The position numbers were made by a program, and so were the translations under genes. Positions 1-13,042 of a DNA stretch of 64,000 nt are shown piece by piece. Origin of the DNA: Rhododendron vialii (taxonomy: Eukaryota; Streptophyta; Magnoliopsida; Ericales; Ericaceae); contig NC_080567.1 in assembly GCF_030253575.1 (NCBI RefSeq), positions 38,968,501 through 39,032,500 on the forward strand, in the 5' to 3' direction. The notes below the pieces were generated by a model, which was not told the DNA's origin, made no database searches, and saw only the letters and a list, made by a program, of their open reading frames with translations. Positions within the stretch are counted from its first letter, which is position 1. Every line of letters starts with the position of its first letter.

Positions 1-1904
<1,904 letters not shown>

Positions 1905-1956
1905 GGTCTCATTCACTGTCTCAGACTTGTCCTCTATAAGCAATAGGAAGTATTTA

Positions 1957-2027
1957 AGAGAGAGAGAGAGAGAGAGAGAGATATGGGGTGTTTTTCTTTG
2001 CTCTTGCTCTTGCTCTTGCTCTTGCTC
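1957..2027. repeat. (GA)n microsatellite plus TTGCTC hexamer repeat in the BSK 5' leader
   Basis: About 25 bases of alternating GA (1957-1981) are followed by about five copies of a TTGCTC hexamer (1998-2027). They lie just upstream of the BSK start codon, so on the coding strand they read CT-rich and then GAGCAA repeats, probably within the 5' untranslated region. ORFs read through them (Glu-Gln repeats) are artefacts. Confidence 0.85.
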
Positions 2028-2984
2028 AAATCTTTGTCTTTCTTCTCTCCAATAGTTCACACACAGTGAGAACTGAGAATCTTTTCACTACAGTGAGTTG
2101 GGTTATACACCATGGAGGGTTATTAAGGGGTTTGTTTCTATTGACAAAAAAATTTATGTATTTTATCATATCGTTTTTATTAATAAAAAGTTATTAACAA
2201 AAATTCTTTTTGTTGCGGTAACTCTACTTACAAACTCATCAACAAGTTATTCACTACCGAAAATAACTTGACATTTATCAATAATTTATTTCAAACACCT
2301 AATAACTTCTCAACCACAAATAAAAATCTACAAATTTTTCACTACAAGAAATGCCCCTTAACTTATTAACTTATTACTATTGTCTTCACTTAAACAGTTT
2401 TTAACTTGCTCTCTGCTATAAATGGGTTGACAAGTTGCATTAGTTTATTTATTTCTTTTTTGAAGGGCTCATTAGTTTAAGGCTTTAAGTTAAGTAACAC
2501 ATGATTCTCTTGGAATGCAACCCCTTTGGAATCTTCATAAAATTGAGAAATAGCAGTAACATACTAGAAAAAGCATAAAATAAGTAAACTAGCGAGGAGA
2601 TTAACGCATTTTCACTAACAAAGATGTCCTTGTCCCACATACTGCTACTACTACTACTATATTAGGTAATTCCTGCAAGGCAACCTAAAGAAGAAGGGGA
2701 GGAGAGGTAAAAATAAGGAGCGATTCATTCACACACTAAAATCTTGTTGGAGAGAAATCCTAGATTCGGGGACTTGGAAGCGCACTTGTTGACCTCCCTC
2801 CTGGAGATGTGCTCGGTGGGCACTCTTATATGGTTTGGTTGGTCCCCATTTAGCTCATAAATAAATAAATCAAGCCTATAATAATACTCACTCTTAAAAT
2901 AAAGCCTCCCTGCTTTGTTACTAATAGTTAGTGCTATTTTAGTTATACTAAATTATTACTAGTATACTCTGACTATGATGCAAC

Positions 2985-3960
2985 CATAGTTGTAAAAAAT
3001 CTATGATACACGATACGTATCTTACGATTTGTATCGTCTCTTTCGGAGAACGATACGTATCCCATTATGTATCATTTTTGTATAAAAATCCCACGATACG
3101 ACCGCGTATCCAACGATTTATATGTGTATCCTAATTTTGTACGTATCCTAGATTACTTATTCGCAAAAAGTCGGACTTATTTCAAGATACAGAACCCTAA
3201 ATGCATTAATCTAAGTCGTTTGATCTAATTATGGCATCTTTCAAACCATTTGATAGAAATTCAACCTCAATGTAAATCTTGTATAAAAGAAAGAACCATA
3301 CTTCGATTATATTTTGTCTTACTTTTCTTTTCCTAACAAAGAGAACATAAAACCTTAATGCAATAGATCCCACTTGAGAGACTTGAAATTTTGCATCTTA
3401 ATTTTCTTTAATGTAAGCATAGTCTGTTAGTGTTATTAGGTGTATTTACTTCTTAATTATATTTTAATTATGATTAACTTTGTTGAAACATAAACTAAAT
3501 TTAGTATTTTGACAAAGCTTCAATTCACAAAACCCAAATATGATAGATATTATCGAAAAAGATATAAAATATCTAGTTTTTAGAAACTCTAAAATATCTA
3601 GTTCTAGAAACTCTTGAATATTCTTGTGAAATATCTAGAATTAGAATATTCTTGTGAAATATCTAGAATTAGAATATTCTTGTGAAATATGTAGAGTATT
3701 TTTTGTGAGAATTAATCTCATGTGTAATTATCTGGAATAGTACAAATAGGGATGGTTAGAAATTTTGAGTTCAAGTACAATACAAATATTCTCCTTCCCC
3801 ACTCATGTCTTTCTTCCTCTTCCAAAAATATTGTCCAATTACACAATAGAAACTCATACTCGTCCAGGAAACGTATCTCAAGATACACGATACGTATCTC
3901 GATATGAACTATACAAATGAAAAAACGATACATGATACATATCCCGATTTAAAAACATTA
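2985..3960. mobile_element. hAT-like non-autonomous transposon, 8-bp target duplication
   Basis: A perfect 8-bp direct repeat GATGCAAC flanks the segment (2977-2984 and 3961-3968). The ends are imperfect inverted repeats (TAGTTGTAAAAAATC against TAATGTTTTTAAATC on the reverse strand). They are followed inside by clusters of the palindrome GATACGTATC and its variants on both sides. No transposase ORF is present. The 8-bp duplication and subterminal palindromes fit the hAT superfamily; the terminal repeat is only about 60% matched, so the class is inferred. Confidence 0.6.
3616..3694. repeat. 28-bp tandem repeat, about 2.8 copies
   Basis: Units start at 3616, 3644 and 3672 with GAATATTCTTGTGAAATATC and a constant 28-base period. 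The array sits inside the hAT-like element at 2985-3960 and so is an internal repeat of that transposon. Confidence 0.8.
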
Positions 3961-4025
3961 GATGCAACAGATTTTGCAATGTGATTGGTTCAGTAGAAAG
4001 CCGTTAGAACCAATATGTAGTAGTA

Positions 4026-4296
4026 CTCCCTCCGTCCCTTTTTAAGTGTCCTGCTTCGTAATTCCAACTTATTAAAAAGGCATCATCATTATACATTTCA
4101 CATCAATTTTTTCCTCCACTTTTCCTACTTACCCATCATCATTACACTTTTACTCACTTACTTTTTAAAAAGAAATCTACTTTTAGGGATAAAATAGACA
4201 ATACACCAACTTTTACCCACTAATTTTACAAAATGGACACTTATTAAGGGACAGCTCAAAATAAAATACTGAACTCTAAAAAAGGGACGAAGGGAG
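4026..4296. mobile_element. Stowaway MITE (copy A, 271 bp)
   Basis: The left end CTCCCTCCGTCCC and right end GGGACGAAGGGAG are inverted repeats, and each is flanked by TA, the Tc1/mariner target duplication. The interior is non-coding. A second copy about 272 bp long, with closely matching interior, lies at 46855-47126, so the two belong to one family. Confidence 0.9.
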
Positions 4297-6136
4297 TAGT
4301 AAGATTCCTATTTATCATTGGATACTGCGGCATAATGTGGTTATGTTTGGTACGGAGTACTATATCTTTGCACAAGTAAACTGATTGGAGGCTAGTAATA
4401 ATAATCTTCAAAAGATGGAGTACTATTTGGATTCACAAAAAGTAATCATAACATCCAACAAGTACCAGATTGGACTAGGACAGCTACTATTTGGAGCCAA
4501 GGATAAGGCCAAATGTAATCTCATCTCATCTACTGCTCCATAAGAGCCAAAATCTCAGGAAAATAGTTACCATTTACTAATAAGTATATTTTGAAGCTGC
4601 TATAAAAAAAGTTACCCTTTACTATATTATCAAGCTGCTATCAAAGTTTTGAGCACAATATTTCCGGCGTATGTACGTGACATGATAACAATATTTACGT
4701 ATCTTGAAAATAGCCAAGTGCATTTATTGTTGTTTTCGTACCTACTTAATTAGGAGTATTATCCTTGTGATCAATTTCCATGGAGCCATTTGAGGATAAA
4801 AGGAGAAAAAGATGCCCACTCTTCCCACTCACAACCTTGAATTGGTGAAGGGCAAGGGTGCATTTGGTTCCAACAACCAAATGCGCCTTGCTCCAGCCGA
4901 ACGATTAAGTTTGGAAAACGTAACAATCCTAGCTTATGTATGAGACGACTCAATCTTGATCGAGCGGACCAAGAGCCGGTCTCGAGTAGCTTGAGTTTCT
5001 TTGTACATCATAAGTTTAACAAGCCTTGTACTCGTTCGAGTTTGGCTTGAAAGCTTAACGAGCTTCAAAAAATAGTTCAAGCTTAATTCATTTATGTAAG
5101 AAAATCAATCTTGAACGAGCTTTCAACGGACAAGCACAAGCTCGAACCCAAGAAGCTTGGCTCATTCATCACCCCTACGTAGTTATCTATGTGACCTCTT
5201 TGATCTCACACTAGAGTCTATTGTTTGAATAGGATTCCCTATCCCGTAAATGGAGGATTACTCACAGGTGATATTGGGATAAGATGGACACTTCGACAAC
5301 GATACAAGCGTGCAATAATTTCACCTCCATTCGTTCTATCACAAACCGGGAATAACATCACTTGATATATATTTGATATCGGAGTAAAGTCGAAATCCAT
5401 GTAAAGTCCAACACCGCTTGATATAGATTGGTTATCTTAAATGCCTCTGTAATACTATAAAGAAATCCTGTACAATAATCTACTTTCATTTACTAAAGAA
5501 TTTCTATTTCATATGACCTAATGTTTGGGCATTTCCCATGATAAGTAACTAAAGACCCCAAAACCCAGAGCTTTTATATTCCACCACCAAGCCATTCTTA
5601 TGCAGAAATTGAGGGCCAATATACCTACCCAAGGGACTCTAAGACAACATGGACCAGCTGATCTTCATTCCTGGATGGATGTCCTGAACCACTTTATGCG
5701 CAAAACTGGTTGCATTGCCAAGGATCACCGAATTAGATAGCAAATTGGCAACAATGTTTCATATGCCAAACACGGCCATTTTATCTCCCGTGGATTGCAA
5801 ATGCACTACAGCTTTTGCATACCCATCTCGGTAACTTGTATAACATCTGCAGGAAGTTTAGACCACAAAACTTTATTATCATCCATAATGCATAGGCCAT
5901 TCTCCATAGAGACAAGCGCCAATGCAGAGCAGATGTTAGTTGTACCGTAACACCAAGGTCTAGCTCTGGCCTAAAGGCCTAACAGTACACAAATTGGGTA
6001 AATCAGCAAGGAACCATTCCATTGCTGAACCACAGCAAGGATTACAGCTTTTAGAACTTTACTCATAACAGGACTGCCCGCTGCACACAATCACCTGGTC
6101 AAAAGAGAGAATGCAGTTCCAAATCATACTGACACC

Positions 6137-9100
6137 CTATGAAACTTCCTCACTCCCACGACCAAGTCTATCCCGTCTATCCTCTTCAATGCGTTTCAAC
6201 AACTCATCATATGACCTCAAGGAGTTTTCCATGAACCCATCCATGGCCTCAAAAGTACGTAGCAGACTCACCTGCAAACTACCAGTTTTGCTGGTGTCAC
6301 TCTGATAAACAGCACGTCCGCTTAATGAAATACCGTTGCCATCCCCATAAACAAGAACTATCCTTTTGTCCAATGCCTGAATCTCCTTCTGTATCTTCTG
6401 GTCCTCCCTCTCCAACTTCTTCACTTTCCTCTCCATGTCCTTGTTTGCCATCCCCCTATGCTGCATCTCAAGCTTATCCCGCTCCCACAGCTGAAGCACG
6501 TTTGTGGCAAAATCTCGCATAGATTCAACGACTTCCTTCTCAGAAATTCTCTCCATTGCTTGTGACCACTGATTACAGATTACAAACACAGGAGGTGCAC
6601 CTATTCTGCTAGGAGAGAAGGGAATAATGCCATCAGGTGTTTCTTCAGGTACATATAAAAGGCATTTTAGTAGCCAGCTATTTAGTGCTTGGACAAAACC
6701 CTTCTGAGCACCAACCCAGTAGAAGAATACTGAAGTCCAATTAAGTAGCTCGTGTTCAAGCTGCAACGTGGCTTCAAGATGTGCATCACTTAGATATTTC
6801 TGCAATGCAACAGCATCCAACCGTTTAGCTTGTCCAATAGCTTGGCATTGACTACGATGACATTGAAGCATAGACTTCCACATTCTGGTTAACCTGTTCA
6901 TTCAGCAAAATCCAGATATCCAACCCTTGAAATGATTGTGGAGCATAAAAAGATACACATAATGATAATAGACAGGCCCCCAACAAGGAGGAAAACAAAA
7001 GAGGAAGAATATCACTAATGAAGCAAATCTATTTTCTAGAAGGTGAAATAACACTCATGCACGCAAGAAATTCCTTGAAACATAAAAGTAACAGAAAAAA
7101 AAAAAGCAATCAAGAGGACAAGATTGAGCCCAGCCCAGGGAGGGAGCTGGAAACAAATGAAAAGTAACAAACAACCCAAAAACTGTAAGCAAATGCCAAA
7201 TAGTAAGCTTCCTATAATACTTGGAAGCTATGATGCACCGACACGGACACGGACACCGAAACCGACACCGGGACATGGGAATTCTAAAAAAATGGGGACA
7301 CAGACACGGCGGGAGACACGCCACGTGTATATTTATTTATTTATATAAATTAATAAATAATTATAGTTTAGCACCCAGAAATTTTAAAAATATTATAATT
7401 TGGCCCCAATTTTTTTTAAAATTACAGTTTGACCCCCAATTTTTTTTAAAATTACAATTTGGCCCCCCAATTTTTTTTAAAAAAATTGCAGTTTGGCCCC
7501 TACCATGTCCCCATCGGTGTCCCAGCCGTGTCCCCGTGAAAAATTCAAATTAAATTATGGGACACGCCACGTGGCGTGTCCCGTACGTGTCCCCGCGGTG
7601 TCCCCGTGTCCGACACTGCGATACCTCGACCTCTAGAGGTGTCGGTGCTTCATAGCTTGGAAGCCATTCAGGAATCAGGAGTGTTATTCTTTATGGTGAC
7701 GCCGCACAAAAAAATAAATGCAAAATGCTTGCGAGGAGAACATAAAAAACTACTAATAGAATCACATACCCCTGAATGAATTCATTCAATTGTGGCCACA
7801 ACTCTTCATCCCTCAACTTATTAACCTTCACAGAAATCTTATCAACAACCTGAATCGAAATTCTTATTTTGGTGGAAAGGCTCCTCACTAGAGTTCGTGT
7901 TGCATCAATTTTATGAGCCTCAGCACCTTTTTCATCCAAACGCTTCAGCTTATGGCACTTCTTTTCATGGAGCACCCTCAATTTCTCCTCAACCTGTGAA
8001 ACCATTCCAAAATGAGATGCAAGGGAGGAGAGACTGATGTTTGAAGCACATTTAAAAGCTTCATCTGCACTTGCTTAAGACATGGCATTTTGATGCATTA
8101 ATATGGGCATGATTATCCGCTTATACTAATACTCTAGGCCAATCCTCTGTTGGTAGCACATATATAGGGGCCACTATGAACAGCTGGTCCTGCCAAATGC
8201 CAATGCTGGGTATTGGGAGGAGTGGGCTGGATCCATACCTAAAAACTGAGCATCGGCATTATTTTGCATGAAATGTCATCAATTGGCGACACTATGTACA
8301 TGCAAAGTATCTACTAGCATTCTAAGTTGGATAAAATCGCCTCCTCAATCTGGAGAAGAAAAGTATTAATCTGGAGTCGAAAAGTATCACATATATAAAA
8401 ATATAAATCTGACTAGGTCAAGCCATTTCCAAATTGCATATAAACTGCAAGTGCCCACCTGGAAATATTTACAAGGTTGAGAGATTTTGGATTCTACTCC
8501 TCAAAGGCATTAAACTAAAGGAACACTTAAAATGAGGAAGATAATAACAGAAATCAACACACCATAACTTCGTCATATAGTTTTTTCTCCCAAAGGTGCA
8601 GCTTTTGTAGCGTAGAAGAAAGATTCCCAGATCCTATCAACCTTTCTTCATCAATTTCCAAAAAAGCAGGATCAGCCTTGTCAATAGAGGATGACTCGCC
8701 AATTTCAGAAGTAGAAGGGTGTGATGACGCTACTGGCGATGAAGGTGCAACTGCATGCAACATCTTCGAGGAAACTGATTCACACAAGTCCATCAAGTTG
8801 AATGTTTAAGGGCAAATGAATGAAACAACATTCAATCATAATAGGCAACTAAGCCATCTCTCTCACTTCACTTGACAAAAAAAGATAATTAACTATGTTA
8901 CATTACACAGAAAATAAAGATTCAAATTTTTCTTTCTTTCTCTCTTTTATCTTTATTATTATATAAATATGTACAATCCTATCGACAATTCCATTTAGAT
9001 AAAGTCAGGTCCGGAAACATCCAACATAAACAAAATTAAAGAAGAATTCTTTGCTTTGATTTTGTGTCGGAAGGCATCAATTCAATTAGTAAATTCAAGA

Positions 9101-10455
9101 TCAAAGCAAGAATATGTCATCTACTATTTCGTCACTAAAAAACCAATCAAAAACCAAGTTTCCCAAAAGTTTACTGGGTTATCTGCTTTCTTACCTTGAT
9201 AGGCAGAATTTTTCTTATGAGAAAATTTCCCAACCTCAAGCATCTTTGCAACCTCATTGCCTGACTCGGAAGCTCGCTCGAATTGAACCTGGATTTCCCT
9301 CACAACTTCGGAGTCGTCCTGAGCCTTGAAAGCAGCCACATTACCGCGATCCCCTGACCTCCCCTCCTCATTATCGACAACTCTCTTGTCCACCATATGA
9401 ACCTCATACTCCCCTGTATCATTTTCCGCTGAAACATCCGGCCTCGTTCGGTAAAGTGAATCCGAATCCCTTTCCTCCGCCACCCCTTTTGCATAATTTC
9501 TACTACTATCAACAAATTTCCGCTCCACCTGTACCTCCTTCACCACTTCCTCCTGCTGAAAATCCTCATCTTCCAAATCAGGAATCCCTTCCTCTTCCCT
9601 CAACTCCTTCAACCCGCGACTCGAGGTCTGCACATGATAATACTTCTCTAAACTCTCAAAAGGGTTCAAGAAATCCCAACCAGAGTTCCTCGGCGGGGAT
9701 GGCGGTGGCGGAGGAGGTTTTTTCGAAGTTGAAGCCTCCCCCACTTCTACTGGCCCCACCGGAGCCGGCGGCGCGTAGGAAGAACCATAAGAAGGCGGCG
9801 GTGAACCGAAGAAGCCATTAACCCCGGGCCCACTTCCGTAATAACCGTAGCTAGAATAAGAACTATTAGGGTTTTCATTAGGAGGATAGTACGAAGAAGA
9901 CGACTCGCCCATGTACACAGTCTCTGCGCTCACCGGTCGTTGCTCGTACGACACAGACGGCGTCGCTTTATTCTTCATGTAATTCATGTTGATATTCATA
10001 CCCATAAAGTCTCCTACTTGATACGAACTTAGTGGTTGGTGGTCTGAATAATTTATATGTAAAGGGGAATTGTTACCAGAGTGGTGGTGGAGAGGAGAAT
10101 CGGAGCCCGAATCGTCTGAATCGGAATTGTGGAAGTGAAGGTGGGAGCCGGAGTTGGAGTGCGAGTGATGATGATGAATAGCCGTATTACGGTAGGGTGG
10201 GGAGTCGTTTTTTTCTTTTCTTTGAGGGGGGAGATTGATAACCGGGGACGGAAGGGGGGCCGTGGAATTGAGGAGGTCCTGGTGATCGAAGAAGCGGAGC
10301 AAGGAGAGACCGACGCCTTTAAGGGAGTGGAGATAGGAGAGGTGGGCTTGGGAGAGGGCGTGGCGGTGGTGGATAGCGTCGTGGAGGAAGGCACAGCGGT
10401 CACGGCAGAGGGCCACCGCTGGAAGGTCGTCAACCTTAGAGCTTGAACAACCCAT
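6137..10455 (-). CDS. DUF630/DUF632 protein (APSR1/REL2/NRG2 superfamily), complete
   Basis: Four coding exons on the minus strand: 10455-9195, 8774-8563, 7993-7770 and 6893-6137. They join in phase to 817 residues. The N-terminal MGCSSSKVDDLPAVALCRDR starts DUF630 (residues 1-60), with a likely myristoylated Gly2 and palmitoylated Cys3. A long His/Ser/Pro-rich linker includes a polyproline run near residues 243-250. DUF632 runs from about 384 (REIQVQFERASESGNEVAKM) to about 690, followed by a predicted coiled coil at 714-744. Relatives affect leaf rolling (REL2), phosphate-starvation roots (APSR1) and nitrate signalling (NRG2); their biochemistry is poorly known. The closest Arabidopsis relatives appear to be AT4G35240/AT2G17110 (from memory). 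Intron 3 carries an hAT-like insertion. The start is chosen for the acylation motif. Confidence 0.94.
7228..7655. mobile_element. hAT-like MITE (428 bp) in intron 3 of the DUF630/632 gene
   Basis: A perfect 8-bp duplication CTTGGAAG (7220-7227 and 7656-7663) flanks inverted ends CTATGATGCACCGACAC and GTGTCGGTGCTTCATAG, matching at 16 of 17 positions. The ends are rich in CGACACGGACAC motifs. The centre (about 7373-7500) holds about four degenerate repeats of the type AATTTGGCCCCCAATTTTTT. No transposase is present. It lies wholly inside an intron, so the protein is unaffected. Confidence 0.82.
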
Positions 10456-10582
10456 TTGTTGTTCTGTGAGTATATGGGGTTATTACTTGAGAAATTGAGG
10501 GGACTTTACCGTTAGGTGGGGGTGAGAGATTATCGGGAGATCAAACTAGACATGACCTTGAAACTAGGATTGGAAGTGAGCC

Positions 10583-10843
10583 AGAGAGAGAGAGAGAGAG
10601 AGAGAGAAGGGTGCAGAGCAGAAAGGGGGTCGGCGAATCGTCGGTGTGGAGTAGTATAGTACAGTATTTTTTAGTAATATGTGTGGACGTGTGTGTCTAC
10701 TGCTGCATAGTTTTGGAGTGGAGTGGGGGGTGGAATTTTGACATTTCACCGGATGTACTAGTTTGTGATTGGTGGGAGAGAGAGAGAGAGAGAGTAGTAT
10801 TTTGTTTGTTTTTTATACAGGTGAGGAGAGGAGAGGAGAGGAG
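10583..10843. repeat. GA-rich microsatellites in the promoter/leader of the DUF630/632 gene
   Basis: Three purine tracts lie upstream of the start codon: (GA)n at 10583-10607, (GA)n at about 10776-10794 and GAGGA repeats at about 10822-10843. On the coding strand they are CT-rich, a common form in plant 5' leaders and core promoters. Confidence 0.8.
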
Positions 10844-10952
10844 ACGACTCCACTCCACCTCTTGTACTTCTTCTTCTCCGACTCGAGTCTTTGGCAATTC
10901 CACCCACGGTGGAACTTTGACGCGTGTTGTGCTGCCCATGTTTCTTTTTTGC

Positions 10953-11657
10953 TTTTATCTCCTTAACTATTTAAAATATTTCTATTTCGTCCCTTAATTA
11001 TGAAGACCGCTAGATTTGTACCTAAACTTTTCGATTTCAATCTATTTGGTCTAATCTTAACCGCGGCATAAAAACTTTTACACGGAAATAAGTAGGTAAA
11101 TTTGACCATCACGCAGCATCCTTCCCTCAAGTTAATGACAAAATTGTCATTTTCACCCCTACACCCATCTGGCGGCAACTTAAGATTGCTTTTCGGAGAG
11201 GGGATCGGAATAGAATACTGAGAAATAAACTCACATAATATAAGTATTGAATATTTATGAAAGTGAAAAATATAATCACCAATCAAAGAAAATATCAATG
11301 AATAAGAAAGTAGGCTCCATGAATTGGACTAGTATCAATGAATAAGAAAGTGGGTAAATGTTCCACTATGTTAAGGTAGTTGAACAAAATTGAACTCAAT
11401 AAGGGACAAATGAGTTTCACGAAGGGACAAAAGAGCTGCACGCATGAAGGGCAGATGACTTTAGTTGATGAATGACACTTTTGTCCTTAAATTGGGGGAG
11501 GATGGCACTCACATGATCCATTTTTCGTAAAAGAGTTGTGTTGCCCTCATTTATTAGACCAAATAGATTGAGATTAAAAAAAGGTTAGGTATGAAGAAGG
11601 CGGGTTTCATAATTTAGGGACGAAGTAGAAAAACTTTGGATAGTTTAGGGAATAAAA
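10953..11657. mobile_element. Non-coding element with about 100-bp terminal inverted repeats
   Basis: About 100 bases at the left end (TTTTATCTCCTTAACTAT..., continuing through CAATCTATTTGGTCTAAT near 11060) pair with the reverse complement of the right end (11550-11657) at roughly 75-80%. The centre has no conserved ORF and carries a 19-base direct repeat (TATCAATGAATAAGAAAGT near 11294 and 11334). No clear target duplication was found, so the superfamily (MULE or other) is open. Confidence 0.6.
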
Positions 11658-12408
11658 TTGAAATTAACTCTAAAAAATTTTACTTTGCTTTGGGCGTTTA
11701 CTGGTTAGAAAAGACCGGGCAAAAAAGTTGCTTATTTGAATTGACTTAAAAAAAAATATATATCTCGGTTATTTTTATTTTTTTTGGAAGAGCAAGAAAT
11801 GCATATATAATTAAACAGTTTACAATAGAATCAACCGAATATGACTCTACAAAAGGTAATTGAAAGTATCGCTAGCACTATTGCAAAAAAAAAAAGAAAG
11901 AAAACTGAAATCCTGTAACTGCTGGTTGCATGGATCCCAGTTGTTTGAATGACTGTTTTTGCCCTTTCATGTTTTATTCTTTAAGAGAATGTTAACGTCT
12001 AATAAGTTGGATTAATAGAAATATATACTTGCATATATGGTTGTTGTTGTAGGGAAAATTCCTTGGACTTGCTAAATGGCTTTTGTTGCTAAGCCAAACA
12101 AGTGAGCTGTAGCAGTTTTTGCTATTACAAACGAAGCTAGAGTCTCGATCTGGACTTGTGTTCAAGTTAAATTCCAGTGATCGAGACCTTGGTCTTTTTC
12201 AAAACAAAAGAAATATTATCCAAACCATGCATCAACTAGTATATAATTTCATCTTCTTAAGAATGTATATCGATCTAACATTTACAATAGCTATTAACGT
12301 TTTATTTTACTCTAAGAAGCTCGAACATGATACCTTGACAATTGAGATATCCATAGTTTTAACCAAATGGGATCTATAGTTTTAACTATTGTAAATTTAC
12401 TGTATTTT

Positions 12409-13042
12409 TTTTGACAACCACTACTTTGTGTAGTTGGTCAGTCATTGCTTTCCCTTTGTAGAAGGTCTTGGGCTCGAGCCCCACTGAGAGCAGGCCCCCT
12501 TTAGGGGATCAGGGCTATGGATAGGGGATCAGGGCTATGGATAGTTTCTGGTCTTCCTGTGCTAACTCTAAGAGCATCCCCATTGTAATAAGCAAATTTG
12601 TATGGATAAGCAAATTTAACAACAATACTAAAAAAACACCTCACATTGTAATAAGCAAAGTTACAAGTCTTTTAGCAAATAACCAAATTCTACCCATTCC
12701 ATAACCAAACTTAACAACTTTTACCAATAACCAAAACTCAATAACCAAATTCAAAACTAAAAAATTAAAAAACACCCCACGTTTTTGGTGTGGTCGGGTG
12801 CGTGATTGGAACTCGTTTGCAATTGGACATAGGTGCATTGCATATTGTGGGGTTTTTTTTTTATAGGAATGCAAAAATAACCAATGTGGAGATAAAGTTT
12901 GTTAAGTTTGATTATGAACTAAATGGATAATCAAATGCAGACGTAGCACATTTTGATTATCGATTTTGATTATTCCCATTGCGGATGCTCTAACACCCCC
13001 ACTAACCCTCGCTGATGTATATTGCCGTGGGGAAAAAAAAAA
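12409..13042 (+). mobile_element. tRNA-derived SINE, split by a Tourist MITE
   Basis: A 12-bp direct repeat TTACTGTATTTT (12397-12408 and 13043-13054) flanks the element. It has an A-box-like TAGTTGGTCAGTC, a B-box-like GGGCTCGAGCCCC near 12470-12484 and an A-rich 3' tail (13033-13042). It also contains a perfect 20-base tandem duplication (12504-12523, 12524-12543). Without the inner MITE it is about 212 bases, normal for a plant SINE. Confidence 0.75.
12572..12990. mobile_element. Tourist-like (PIF/Harbinger) MITE inside the SINE, 419 bp
   Basis: The ends GAGCATCCCCATTG and, on the reverse strand, GAGCATCCGCAATGG are inverted repeats. Both are flanked by TAA (12569-12571 and 12991-12993), the three-base TWA target of PIF/Harbinger elements. 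The interior is non-coding. Its position inside the SINE dates it as the younger insertion. Confidence 0.85.

Larger units (their letters stand above)
2061..6100. other. Intergenic region with transposon remnants
   Basis: No supported gene lies between the BSK promoter and the 3' end of the DUF630/632 gene. The region holds an hAT-like insertion (2985-3960) and a Stowaway element (4026-4296). At about 4960-5190 there is a stretch rich in GAGCTCG/AAGCTTG motifs ending in a TAGGGGTGA-type hAT terminus, probably a decayed element. The rest is AT-rich and featureless. The 3' UTR of the DUF630/632 gene probably occupies roughly the last 200-300 bases. Confidence 0.6.
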
